Source of the DNA: Streptomyces sp. NBC_00523 | GTDB taxonomy: Bacteria; Actinomycetota; Actinomycetes; Streptomycetales; Streptomycetaceae | DNA length: 64,000 nucleotides | Direction of reading: 5' to 3' | Assembly: GCF_036346615.1 (NCBI RefSeq) | Contig: NZ_CP107836.1 | Coordinates: 1,922,001 to 1,986,000, forward strand | Shown here: positions 8,375 to 16,678 of the stretch, in pieces | How positions within the stretch are numbered: the stretch's first letter is position 1 | Layout: each line of letters opens with the position of its first letter | The notes under the pieces: generated by a model | Told to the model about the DNA's origin: nothing | Database searches by the model: none | Seen by the model: the letters and a program-made list of their open reading frames with translations, nothing else | Made by a program: the position numbers and the translations under genes

Positions 8375-9129
8375 TCCCGGTCGGCGGGCACCCGGAGTGC
8401 GGCCAGCACCGGGCGGTGGTCGGTCGCTGCCCTCAGGTCGGCCTCGCGCACCCCGGGCAGCCCGTCCGGGACCCCGCAGCCCAGGACCTCGATGCCGCCG
8501 GTCGCGAAGACGGCGTCGATCCGGCGGCGCGGCTCGTGCGCCGGGAAGGTGTACTCGCCGCCCTGCGGCTCGGTCTCCCAGCAGTCCTGGTAGCGCCCGG
8601 CCAGCCGCCGGAAGGCCCGCCCGCTCGGTACGTCGTTGAGGTCGCCGGCGACGACGGCGTGCGCCGCGCCCAGCGCGTCCACGGTCTCCGTCAGCCGCTC
8701 CACCTGGGCCAGCCGCTCCTGCCGCTGAAGGCTCAGGTGGCAGCTGACCACCCCGACCCGGGCGCCCGCGAACCGGACCACGGCGGTGGCGAAGCCCCGC
8801 CGGTGCTGGCCCGGGGTGCGCGGCAGCAGGACGTCCTCGGTGCGCTCGACCGTGGCGCGCAGCGAGCACAGCAGCAGCGGCCCGGCGGCGGTGGCGCCCC
8901 CGCCCAGGATCACCAGGTCGGTGGCGGCGGCGAGCCGGGCGGCGTACTTGCGCCAGCGGAAGAAGCGCGGCGCCTCCTGGACGAGGACCAGATCGGGGGC
9001 GCAGGCGCGGATGACCCGGGCGAGGGCGCCGCAGTCGTCGCGCATCGAGCGGATGTTGTAACTGAGCACGCGGATGACGGCCGAGCCGTCCGGCTCGGTG
9101 CACGAATCGGGCAGCGACATCGTGGCCAT
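8371..9129 (-). CDS. Endonuclease/exonuclease/phosphatase (EEP) family hydrolase
   Basis: A 252-aa metal-dependent phosphodiesterase-fold protein. Family motifs in order are VLSYNIRSM, the metal-binding Glu in LVLVQEAPRF, SCHLSL, AGDLNDVPSG and the C-terminal TDHRPVLA. The EEP superfamily includes DNases, sphingomyelinases and inositol phosphatases, and the substrate cannot be told here. There is no obvious signal peptide. Starts at ATG 9129 or ATG 9120 are both possible. The stop codon is formed by the end of the inverted-repeat element at 8209-8374, so the extreme C-terminus (PADRD) may have been altered by its insertion. Confidence 0.83.
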   Translation of the reverse strand: MATMSLPDSCTEPDGSAVIRVLSYNIRSMRDDCGALARVIRACAPDLVLVQEAPRFFRWRKYAARLAAATDLVILGGGATAAGPLLLCSLRATVERTEDVLLPRTPGQHRRGFATAVVRFAGARVGVVSCHLSLQRQERLAQVERLTETVDALGAAHAVVAGDLNDVPSGRAFRRLAGRYQDCWETEPQGGEYTFPAHEPRRRIDAVFATGGIEVLGCGVPDGLPGVREADLRAATDHRPVLAALRVPADRD

Positions 9130-9145
9130 GCCCTCACGATACGGC

Positions 9146-9184
9146 GGACGCCCGCCGCTCCCCCAGGGGGCGCGACGGGCGTCC
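9146..9184 (-). terminator. Terminator downstream of glkA
   Basis: GGACGCCCG (9146-9154) pairs with CGGGCGTCC (9176-9184), with an inner CCCCC/GGGGG stem. It lies between the glucokinase stop and the next minus-strand gene. Confidence 0.6.
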
Positions 9185-9207
9185 GGCGTTTTGGATGCGC
9201 GGGTGGA

Positions 9208-10149
9208 TCAGCCCTGGCGGGCCAGGTCCGCTGCTCCCACGAGCCCTGCCTTGCCGCCGAGTTGGGCGGCGAGCACCTGCGCGTGCGGGCGCCATTCGCC
9301 GCCGATCAGCCAGCGCCGGAACGACTTGCGGATCGGGTCGAGGACGAGCTCGCCCTCGTCCGAGACGCCGCCGCCGACGATGAAGGCCGACGGGTCGAAC
9401 AGCGAGGCCAGGTCGGCGAGTCCGGCACCGGCCCAGCGGGCCAGCTCGCGGAACGAGTCGATGGCCACCGGGCAGCCCTGGCGGGCCGCCTCGCTGATGT
9501 GCTTGCCCTCGATGCCCTCGACCGTCCCGTCACCGAGCGCCAGCAGGATCGTGGCGTTCTCCGGGGTGGCGTTGGCGCGCTGCTTCGCGTAGCGCACGAG
9601 GGCGCGGCCGGAGGCGTACTGCTCCCAGCAGCCCTGGCTGCCGCAGCCGCAGAGCAGACCGTCCGGGACGACCCGGATGTGGCCGAACTCGGCGGCCACG
9701 CCGAAGCGTCCGCGGCGCAGCTTGTTGCCGATGATGATGCCGCCGCCGAGGCCGGTGCCGAGCGTGATGCAGATGACGTCGTCGTGGCCCTGGCCGGCGC
9801 CGAAGCGGTATTCGCCCCAGGCGGCGGCGTTGGCGTCGTTCTCCACGACGACGGGGAGGCCGACGCGCTGCTCGACCTTGTCCTTGAGCGGTTCGTGGCG
9901 CCAGTTGATGTTGGGCGCGAACAGCACGGTGGCCCGCTTGTCGTCCACGTATCCGGCCGCGCCGATGCCGACGGCGTCGACCTGGTGTCCGGCGCTCGCG
10001 CCGGAGACCGCCGCCGCGATGGCGTCCACGATGGCTTCGGCCGTCGGCGGGGTCGGCACCTTGAAGGTCGAGAGGATGTGGCCCTCTTCGTCGACCACTC
10101 CAGCTGCGATCTTCGTGCCGCCGATATCGACGCCGATGGTGAGTCCCAT
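9208..10149 (-). CDS. glkA: ROK-family glucokinase
   Basis: A 313-aa enzyme that phosphorylates glucose with ATP and, in Streptomyces, is required for glucose repression. It has the N-terminal phosphate-binding motif GVDIGGTKIAAG, the ENDANAAAWGE block with the catalytic Asp, the ROK signature GTGLGGGI, and the zinc-binding CxCGxxGCxE motif (GCGSQGCWEQ). The ATG at 10149 is preceded by GAGGG with a 5-nt spacer. Length and sequence agree closely with what I recall of S. coelicolor GlkA (317 aa). In-frame codons up to 10185 are not needed. Confidence 0.93.
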   Translation of the reverse strand: MGLTIGVDIGGTKIAAGVVDEEGHILSTFKVPTPPTAEAIVDAIAAAVSGASAGHQVDAVGIGAAGYVDDKRATVLFAPNINWRHEPLKDKVEQRVGLPVVVENDANAAAWGEYRFGAGQGHDDVICITLGTGLGGGIIIGNKLRRGRFGVAAEFGHIRVVPDGLLCGCGSQGCWEQYASGRALVRYAKQRANATPENATILLALGDGTVEGIEGKHISEAARQGCPVAIDSFRELARWAGAGLADLASLFDPSAFIVGGGVSDEGELVLDPIRKSFRRWLIGGEWRPHAQVLAAQLGGKAGLVGAADLARQG

Positions 10150-10223
10150 GAATCCCTCAGTTCCGGTCGAGCCCCGCTGAGGCAACCGTACCCGAGGCCG
10201 GGCCCCGTCCTCTCCGGCGCCGG

Positions 10224-10682
10224 TCAGTCGAGGTCGATGTGTTCGCCGGCGCCGGACCCCTCGTCGCGGGGGCCTTCGGGGCCTTCCGCCTTCTTTTCGG
10301 TGCCCGCGGGGTCCCCCGCCCCCCGGGTCCAGCGGCCTTCCTGGCCCTGGACCGCAGAGCGGTAGGCGGCGAGCAGTTCGTTACCGGCCGCCGCGATGTG
10401 ATCGAAAACGTCCGGATTGCGCTCGATCACGGGCTCCACGGCCGCCTTGGCCTGCTGGATGACCTGCTGTACGGCACCCTGCGCGGCCAGTCCGAGGAGC
10501 GGCGCCTGGAACGAGCCGAGCTTGTCGGACACCGCGTCCATCAGCTTGCGCAGCTCCTCGGCGGCGGAGCCGGGCGGCGGGCCGTAGGCGGCGCGGCGGC
10601 GGGCCTGCTCGGCGGCGAGGTCCTCGGCGCACGCGTCGGCCCAGGCGTTGTCGTCGGCGGGGCGATCGGTGGCTTCGCTCAT
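10224..10682 (-). CDS. Conserved actinobacterial protein, probably DUF5304
   Basis: A 152-aa soluble protein starting MSEATDRPADDNAW. It has a helical core (residues about 15-120, including AEELRKLMDAVSDKLGSFQAPLLGL and AKAAVEPVIERNPDVFDHI) and an acidic, Pro/Gly-rich tail. I recognise this as a conserved Streptomyces protein found beside the ArsA-like ATPase and glucokinase, probably the DUF5304 family. No enzymatic motif is visible. The ATG at 10682 starts 84 bases after the end of the ATPase gene on the same strand. Confidence 0.75.
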   Translation of the reverse strand: MSEATDRPADDNAWADACAEDLAAEQARRRAAYGPPPGSAAEELRKLMDAVSDKLGSFQAPLLGLAAQGAVQQVIQQAKAAVEPVIERNPDVFDHIAAAGNELLAAYRSAVQGQEGRWTRGAGDPAGTEKKAEGPEGPRDEGSGAGEHIDLD

Positions 10683-10766
10683 GGCGGACTCCTGGGGGGC
10701 ATCGTGGCCGGCGGCCCGGCATACCGGACACGTACCTTCGACGGTACCCGAACGCCGGTACGCCGT

Positions 10767-11975
10767 TCAGCTCGTCCGGGGCCAGAGCGCGGGATCGGGC
10801 GTGAAGCGGACCCGGAGCACGCCGTCGGTGAGGGCCGCGCCGGAGACGGTGCAGCGGCGCAGGGCGGGTTCCAGGGGGACGATGCGGTGGAACGGGCCGA
10901 CGGTCAGGAGGAGTTCGCCGCCGCGCCGGACGAGCTGGAGGTCCTTCTTGACGGCGCCGGGGAGCCGCAGGCACCAGACGAGTATCCCGTCGCCGTCCGG
11001 CCCGCCGGCCTCCTCGGTCCACCAGGGGTCCGGGGCCCGGCCGGGCTCCTCGCCGGTGCCGGGCACGGCGAGCGCGTTGCCCTCGCCGTCCTCACCGGCC
11101 AGGGCCAGGAGGTCGTCGGGGCCCTGCGGGTCGCGGCCGAGGTGGGCGATCCGGACCGGGGCCGCGTCCTCGTCCGCCCAGTGGCCGAGGGACTTCTCCT
11201 GCTGGGCGGCGAGCGCGGCGAAGAACGGGTCCGGGGAGTGGCCGGGCAGCAGCCGGTTGGCGACCGGCGCCTCGGCGCGCAGCCCGTGCAGGGCGAGGCC
11301 GGTGCGGGCGGTGCGCAGGGCCTCGTCGGCGGCCGGGCCGGGCTCGGCGACGAGCCGGAGGGTGGTGGTCCGGTCCTCGATCAGCGCCTGGACCTGGGCC
11401 AGTTCGCCGTCGTGCCGGGCGGCGGCCTCGTACAGCCACTGGGCGGGCATGGGCACCCCGGCCAGCTGGGCGAGCATCGGGCGCAGGGCGCGGGCGGCCT
11501 GGCGCTCCTGGGGCAGCAGCCGGCGCAGGTAGCGGCGCAGCTGTTCGGGGAGGGCGAGCAGGCGCAGCGCGTCGCGCAGGGGCGGGAGGTCCACCACGAG
11601 GAGGTCGTACGCTTCGGCGGACCAGTCGCCGTGGGCGGCCCGGCGCAGGGCGTGGAGCAGGGCGAGTTCGCCGCTGCCGGGGAGTTCGGTCAGCTCCTCG
11701 CCGTCCAGCGGGTTGCCGCCGAGCAGTTCGAGGACGGACGACAACTGCTCCTGGAGGGCGAGGAGTTCGCCGCGGAAGTGGGCGGCGGAGTCGATCCGGA
11801 CGGACCGCAGCCCGGCGGTGACCGGGGTGGGGGCGGTGGCGTCGGGGAAGCCGGGTATCGGGTCGGCGGAGATCAGCAGGGTGCGGGCGCCGTCGCGGGC
11901 CGCGGCGAGCGCGGTGGCCGCCGCGACGGTCGTACGGCCTGCTCCGCCGGGTCCGGTGACCAGGACCGTACGCAC
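10767..11975 (-). CDS. ArsA-like P-loop ATPase with altered Walker A
   Basis: A 402-aa protein of the ArsA/GET3/MinD-like class. The N-terminus reads MRTVLVTGPGGAGRTTVAAATALAAA, followed by a switch-like LLISADP and a Walker-B-like LLVVDLPPL. The C-terminal part (about 260-400) resembles the HSP20-like tail of actinobacterial ArsA homologues (LRLPGAVKKDLQLVRRGGEL). In canonical members the loop is GKGGVGKT. Here the signature Lys is Pro and the Walker A Lys is Arg, so ATP hydrolysis may be weakened or lost. The GTG start at 11975 is 4 bases after the SRPBCC gene, indicating an operon. Role unknown. Confidence 0.8.
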   Translation of the reverse strand: MRTVLVTGPGGAGRTTVAAATALAAARDGARTLLISADPIPGFPDATAPTPVTAGLRSVRIDSAAHFRGELLALQEQLSSVLELLGGNPLDGEELTELPGSGELALLHALRRAAHGDWSAEAYDLLVVDLPPLRDALRLLALPEQLRRYLRRLLPQERQAARALRPMLAQLAGVPMPAQWLYEAAARHDGELAQVQALIEDRTTTLRLVAEPGPAADEALRTARTGLALHGLRAEAPVANRLLPGHSPDPFFAALAAQQEKSLGHWADEDAAPVRIAHLGRDPQGPDDLLALAGEDGEGNALAVPGTGEEPGRAPDPWWTEEAGGPDGDGILVWCLRLPGAVKKDLQLVRRGGELLLTVGPFHRIVPLEPALRRCTVSGAALTDGVLRVRFTPDPALWPRTS

Positions 11976-11979
11976 GCGC

Positions 11980-12429
11980 TCAGCCCTTCGGGAAGGACTC
12001 GACGCGCTTCTTCAGGCCGGCGAGGGCGCGGTCGATGATGACCTTCTCCGCCTTGCGCTTGATCATGCCGAGCATGGGGATCTTGACGTCGACGGTCAGC
12101 CGGTAGGTGACCTCGGTGCGGTCGCCGTCGCCGAGGGGGGCGAGCGCGTAGGAGCCGTCGATGGCGCGGAGCATCTGGGACTTGACCAGGGTCCAGCTGA
12201 CCTCGTAGGCGCCGATCCAGGTGTAGGCGAGGGTGTGGTCGTCCTTGATCGCACCGGCGTCCAGGACGAGGCGGACCTTCTCGGCGCGGCCGTGCTCGTC
12301 GGTGCCGAGGACCTCGGCCTCCTTGACCTCGCCGGTCCACTCCGGGTAGCGCTCGAAGTCGGCGATCACACCCATGACGTCGGCCGGCGCCGCCTCGATC
12401 GTGATGCTCGAGCTGGTGTGTTCAGCCAT
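11980..12429 (-). CDS. SRPBCC (START/Bet v1-like) family protein
   Basis: A 149-aa protein of the coenzyme-Q-binding/polyketide-cyclase-like helix-grip fold. It starts MAEHTSSSITIEAAPADVMGVIADFERYPEWTG, the typical first strand and helix, and ends with the long C-terminal helix (KAEKVIIDRALAGLKKRVE). Such proteins bind hydrophobic ligands. It is the first gene of a likely operon with the ArsA-like ATPase (4-bp gap) and DUF5304-like gene. The ligand is unknown. Confidence 0.85.
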   Translation of the reverse strand: MAEHTSSSITIEAAPADVMGVIADFERYPEWTGEVKEAEVLGTDEHGRAEKVRLVLDAGAIKDDHTLAYTWIGAYEVSWTLVKSQMLRAIDGSYALAPLGDGDRTEVTYRLTVDVKIPMLGMIKRKAEKVIIDRALAGLKKRVESFPKG

Positions 12430-12528
12430 CGCTGTGGCCCTCCAGTGCGGTGTACCGGTCCGTCGGCAGAAGCCTGCCGCCAGAAGGCTATCGCGTGCGC
12501 CCGGCGGCCCGTCCCAGGGTGGGGCGGT

Positions 12529-13308
12529 TCACCACTCCAGTGCCCAGGGCCGGCCGGTGGAGGCGAAGTGGCCGACGTTCACGCACTCGGTGGCGCCGAT
12601 CCGCATCCGGCGGGCCAGCGGCTGGTGGACGTGGCCGAAGAGGGAGTAGCGGGGGCGGGTGCGGCGGATGGCGTCGAGCAGGGCCCGGCTGCCGCGCTCG
12701 AAGCGGCGCGCCACGGTGTCGTAGACCAGCTCGGGCACCTCGGGCGGGATGTGGGTGCAGAGCACGTCGACCTCGCCGACCGCCTCGATCTTGGCGGCGT
12801 ACTCCTCGTCGTCGATCTCGTACGGGGTGCGCATCGGCGTCCGCAGGCCGCCGCCGACGAAGCCGAAGACGCGGCCGCCGATCTCGACGCGCTCGCCGTC
12901 CAGGACGGTGGTGCCGGGGGCGGCGTACTCGGGCCACAGGGTGGGGATGTCGACGTTGCCGTAGGTGGCGTACGTCGGGGTGGGCAGCGCGGCGAACATC
13001 TCGGCGTACTGCCGGCGCACCGCTTCGGTGATCGCGGCGTTGCGGTCCATGCCCTGCCACAGCCCCCGGCCGAAGTCGCGGGCCTCCTCGAAGCGGCGGG
13101 CGGTGCGCAGGGCGACGATCCGGTCGGCGTTCTCGACGCCGAAGAGGTCGGGGAAGATGCCGCGCGAGTGGTCCGCGTAGTCGAGGAAGAGGACCAGGTC
13201 ACCGAGGCAGATCAGGGCGTCGGCACCGTCACCGGCGCGGGCCAGCGCCTCGGTGTTGCCGTGCACGTCGCTGACCACATGGACGCGGGTGTTCGCTCCT
13301 GCTCGCAT
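12529..13308 (-). CDS. Calcineurin-like metallophosphoesterase
   Basis: A 259-aa protein with all metallophosphoesterase blocks in order: SDVHGN near the N-terminus, GDLV, GNVD, CTHIPP and FGHVHQP. These ligate a dimetal centre, so it is probably active on a phosphoester whose identity is unknown. The ATG at 13308 has no Shine-Dalgarno but is preceded by TAGGCT (13320-13315) at -10 spacing, which suggests a leaderless mRNA. It is divergent from the acyl-CoA synthetase gene; the 265-bp gap between them holds the promoters. Confidence 0.87.
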   Translation of the reverse strand: MRAGANTRVHVVSDVHGNTEALARAGDGADALICLGDLVLFLDYADHSRGIFPDLFGVENADRIVALRTARRFEEARDFGRGLWQGMDRNAAITEAVRRQYAEMFAALPTPTYATYGNVDIPTLWPEYAAPGTTVLDGERVEIGGRVFGFVGGGLRTPMRTPYEIDDEEYAAKIEAVGEVDVLCTHIPPEVPELVYDTVARRFERGSRALLDAIRRTRPRYSLFGHVHQPLARRMRIGATECVNVGHFASTGRPWALEW

Positions 13309-13573
13309 GAAAACAGCCTAGAGCCTGCGCAAAGGCCCCGGACCTGCGGTTACTTCCTGGTGTGCGGATGGGTGGACTACTGTGCGCGAAAGGACGTCCC
13401 GATATGTGTGACGCATAAGACATCTGGCCGGAACCCCCTATCCGGAACCGAGTACTGGTGGGTAACGTCCGGGCAGTCCAGTCGTGCTCACCCCACTGAG
13501 CACCCGCCATCTTGGACCGCGCCGGTGCGTCACACAGAGCCGTGGCACCGGAGCCCGATGAGGAGCAGCAGTC

Positions 13574-15370
13574 TTGCGCGAGTTCAGCCTTCCGGCCCTG
13601 TACGAGGTCCCCTCGGACGGCAACCTGACGGATCTCATCCGCCGCAATGCCGCTCAGCATCCCGATGTCGCGGTGATGAGCCGCAAAGTGGCGGGCGTCT
13701 GGACGGACGTCACCGCCACGCAGTTCCTGGCCGAGGTCCGGTCGGCCGCCAAAGGCCTGATCGCGGCGGGCGTCGAGCCCGGCGACCGGGTGGCCCTGAT
13801 GTCGCGCACCCGCTACGAGTGGGTGCTGCTGGACTTCGCGATCTGGAGCGCGGGCGCGGTCACCGTGCCGGTGTACGAGACCAGCTCGCCCGAGCAGGTG
13901 CAGTGGATCCTCGGTGACTCGGGGGCCGTCGCGGTCCTGGTCGAGAGCGACGTCCACGCCGCCGCCGTCGCCTCCGTGCGCGACCGGCTCCCCGGGCTGC
14001 GCCACGTCTGGCAGATCGAGAAGGGCGCCGTCGACGATCTCCGCGCCGGGGGCGAAGGGGTCTCCGAGGAGACCGTGGACCTGCGCAGCGCGGCCGCCCG
14101 CGCCGACGACCCGGCCACCATCGTCTACACCTCCGGCACCACGGGCCGCCCGAAGGGCTGTGTGCTGACCCACCGCAGCTTCTTCGCGGAGTGTGGCAAC
14201 GTCGTGGAGCGCCTGAAGCCCCTCTTCCGTACCGGCGAGTGCTCGGTCCTGCTCTTCCTGCCCGCCGCCCACGTCTTCGGACGGCTGGTGGAGGTCGCCT
14301 CGGTGATGGCGCCGATCAAGCTCGGCTGCGTCCCGGACATCAAGAACCTCACCGACGAGCTGGCCGCGTTCCGCCCGACGCTGATCCTCGGTGTGCCGCG
14401 CGTCTTCGAGAAGGTCTACAACGCGGCGCGCGCCAAGGCGCAGGCCGACGGCAAGGGCAAGATCTTCGACAGGGCCGCCGACACTGCCATCGCGTACAGC
14501 CGCGCGCTGGGCACCCCGCAGGGCCCCTCGATGGGCCTGAAGTTCCGGCACAAGGTCTTCGACCGCCTGGTCTACGGCAAGCTGCGCGCGGTGCTCGGCG
14601 GGCGCGGCGAGCACGCGATCTCCGGCGGCGCCCCGCTCGGCGAGCGGCTCGGCCACTTCTACCGGGGCATCGGCTTCACCGTCCTGGAGGGCTACGGCCT
14701 GACCGAGTCCTGCGCGGCCACCGCCTTCAACCCGTGGGACCGGCAGAAGATCGGCACGGTCGGCCAGCCGCTCCCCGGTTCCGTGGTGCGCATCGCGGAC
14801 GACGGCGAGGTGCTGCTCCACGGCGAGCACCTGTTCTCCGGCTACTGGAACAACGAGGCGGCGACGGCCGAGGCACTGGCGGACGGCTGGTTCCACACCG
14901 GGGACATCGGCACGCTGGACGAGGACGGCTACCTCGCGATCACCGGCCGCAAGAAGGAGATCATCGTCACGGCCGGCGGCAAGAACGTCGCGCCCGCCGT
15001 CATCGAGGACCGCATCCGGGGCCACGCCCTGGTGGCGGAGTGCATGGTGGTCGGCGACGGGCGGCCCTTCGTGGGCGCGCTGGTGACGCTGGACGAGGAG
15101 TTCCTGGGCCGCTGGGCCGAGGAGCACGGCAAGCCCGCGGGATCGACCGCGCTGTCGCTGCGCGACGACCCGGAGCTGATCGCCGAGGTGCAGCGCGCGG
15201 TGGACGACGGCAACGCGGCGGTCTCCAAGGCCGAGTCCGTCCGCAAGTTCCGCATCCTGGGCGCCCAGTTCACCGAGGAGGCGGGCCACATCACGCCCTC
15301 GCTGAAGCTGAAGCGGAACGTGGTGGCGAAGGACTTCGCGGACGAGGTGGAGTCGATCTACCGCTCGTGA
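13574..15370 (+). CDS. Long-chain fatty-acid-CoA ligase (AMP-forming)
   Basis: A 598-aa adenylate-forming enzyme that activates fatty acids to acyl-CoA. The AMP-binding P-loop motif YTSGTTGRPKG lies at about residues 187-197, followed by GYGLTESCA, the TGDIGTLDEDGYLAITGRKKEII hinge region and the C-terminal lysine region (LKLKRNVV). The TTG at 13574 is chosen because AGGAG (13561-13565) lies 8 bases upstream and the product MREFSLPALYEVPSDGN matches the N-terminus I recall for Streptomyces homologues. It converges with the next gene across a strong bidirectional terminator. Confidence 0.9.
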   Translation: MREFSLPALYEVPSDGNLTDLIRRNAAQHPDVAVMSRKVAGVWTDVTATQFLAEVRSAAKGLIAAGVEPGDRVALMSRTRYEWVLLDFAIWSAGAVTVPVYETSSPEQVQWILGDSGAVAVLVESDVHAAAVASVRDRLPGLRHVWQIEKGAVDDLRAGGEGVSEETVDLRSAAARADDPATIVYTSGTTGRPKGCVLTHRSFFAECGNVVERLKPLFRTGECSVLLFLPAAHVFGRLVEVASVMAPIKLGCVPDIKNLTDELAAFRPTLILGVPRVFEKVYNAARAKAQADGKGKIFDRAADTAIAYSRALGTPQGPSMGLKFRHKVFDRLVYGKLRAVLGGRGEHAISGGAPLGERLGHFYRGIGFTVLEGYGLTESCAATAFNPWDRQKIGTVGQPLPGSVVRIADDGEVLLHGEHLFSGYWNNEAATAEALADGWFHTGDIGTLDEDGYLAITGRKKEIIVTAGGKNVAPAVIEDRIRGHALVAECMVVGDGRPFVGALVTLDEEFLGRWAEEHGKPAGSTALSLRDDPELIAEVQRAVDDGNAAVSKAESVRKFRILGAQFTEEAGHITPSLKLKRNVVAKDFADEVESIYRS

Positions 15371-15374
15371 GGTG

Positions 15375-15427
15375 TACGACGACGAGGGGGCCCGCACCAC
15401 ACCGGTGCGGGCCCCCTCGTCGTCGTA
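15375..15427. terminator. Bidirectional terminator between convergent genes
   Basis: A perfect 24-bp stem (15375-15398 with 15404-15427, outer end TACGACGACG) with a 5-nt loop sits exactly between the acyl-CoA ligase stop and the glycosyltransferase stop. Confidence 0.9.
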
Positions 15428-16570
15428 TCAGAGCAGTTCGCGCAGCCGGTCCGCGAGCAGGTCCCAGCGCCACTTCTCCTCGACCCAGGCCCGGCCCCGC
15501 TCCCCCATGCGCCGCCGCAGCTCCGCGTCGCCCAGCAGCGCGGTGATCCGCTCCGCCGCCTCGCCGGGCTCGCCGCCGCGCACCACCCAGCCGGTCTCGC
15601 CGTCCAGCACCGCGTCCGGGGCGCCGCCGGAGTCGCCGGCCACCACCGGCAGCCCGGTCGCGGACGCCTCCAGGTAGACGATGCCCAGGCCCTCCACGTC
15701 GAGGCCGCCGCGCCGGGTCCGGCAGGGCATCGCGAAGACGTCCCCGGCCCCGTAGTGGGCGGGCAGCTCGGACCAGGGCACCGGGCCGGTGAACCGCACG
15801 GAGTCCGCGACCCCGGTGCGCGCGGCGAGCTTGCGCAGGTCGTCCTCGTAGGGCCCGCCGCCCACGATCAGCAGGACCGCGTCCGGCTGGGCGGCCAGGA
15901 TCGCGGGCATCGCGAGGATCAGGGTGTCCTGGCCCTTGCGGGGCACCAGCCGGGACACGCAGACCACGACGGGCCGTTCGGTGAGCCCGAGCCGGGCCCG
16001 CACCTCGTCGCCGCCGGAGTCCGGGCGGAACGTCTTCTCGTCCACCCCGGGCGGCAGCTGCACCATACGGGCGGCGACGGCCGGGCTCAGCGCGGCGGCG
16101 ATCCGGGAACGGGTGTACTCGCCGAGGTAGGTCAGCGTGTCGGTGCCCTCGCCGATCCGGCGCAGCAGCTGCCGGGACGCGGGCAGCTGCGCCCAGGCGG
16201 CCTCGTGGCCGTGCGTCGTGGCGACGAGCCGCCGGGCGCCCGCCTCGCGCAGCGCCGGGCCCATCAGGCCGAGCGGGGCGGCGGCGCCGAACCAGACGGA
16301 CGAGCAGCCGTGCGCGCGCAGCAGCTCGGTGGCGCGCCGGGTCACGCGCGGGGTCGGCAGCAGCATCGTCGTACGGTCGCGGACGACGGTGAAGGGCTGC
16401 TCGGCGTCGAAGGCGGCGGTGGCGGCCGCGCCCTCGGCCCCGCGCTTCCAGGTGGAGGCATAGACGACGACCCGGCCGGGGTCGAGCCGCAGCGCCATGT
16501 TGTGCAGGAAGGCCTGGATGCCTCCCGGGCGGGGCGGGAAGTCGTTGGTCACGATCAAGGTCTTGTCCAT
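15428..16570 (-). CDS. Glycosyltransferase family 4 (PimB'-like mannosyltransferase)
   Basis: A 380-aa GT-B glycosyltransferase. It starts MDKTLIVTNDFPPRPGGIQAFL, carries THGHEAAW and the donor-binding LVPRKGQDTLI, and has the GT4 EX7E-like motif in EGLGIVYLEASATGLPVV. The N-terminal TNDFPPRPGGIQ motif is characteristic of the mycobacterial PimB' group (second mannosylation of phosphatidyl-inositol mannoside), so a role in PIM-type lipid glycosylation is plausible. The ATG at 16570 marks the beginning of the conserved sequence; the frame stays open far upstream, but that is a shadow of the opposite-strand gene. It is divergent from another glycosyltransferase. Confidence 0.87.
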   Translation of the reverse strand: MDKTLIVTNDFPPRPGGIQAFLHNMALRLDPGRVVVYASTWKRGAEGAAATAAFDAEQPFTVVRDRTTMLLPTPRVTRRATELLRAHGCSSVWFGAAAPLGLMGPALREAGARRLVATTHGHEAAWAQLPASRQLLRRIGEGTDTLTYLGEYTRSRIAAALSPAVAARMVQLPPGVDEKTFRPDSGGDEVRARLGLTERPVVVCVSRLVPRKGQDTLILAMPAILAAQPDAVLLIVGGGPYEDDLRKLAARTGVADSVRFTGPVPWSELPAHYGAGDVFAMPCRTRRGGLDVEGLGIVYLEASATGLPVVAGDSGGAPDAVLDGETGWVVRGGEPGEAAERITALLGDAELRRRMGERGRAWVEEKWRWDLLADRLRELL

Positions 16571-16678
16571 CGCCGCCGACAGTACCGGGCCCCGGCGGCC
16601 GTGCCTGATGGCCCGCGCACAGGCCGTACGGGCATCATGGCTGTTTCGTACGGCGTACAGGACGGGTGAGGGCAGGTC

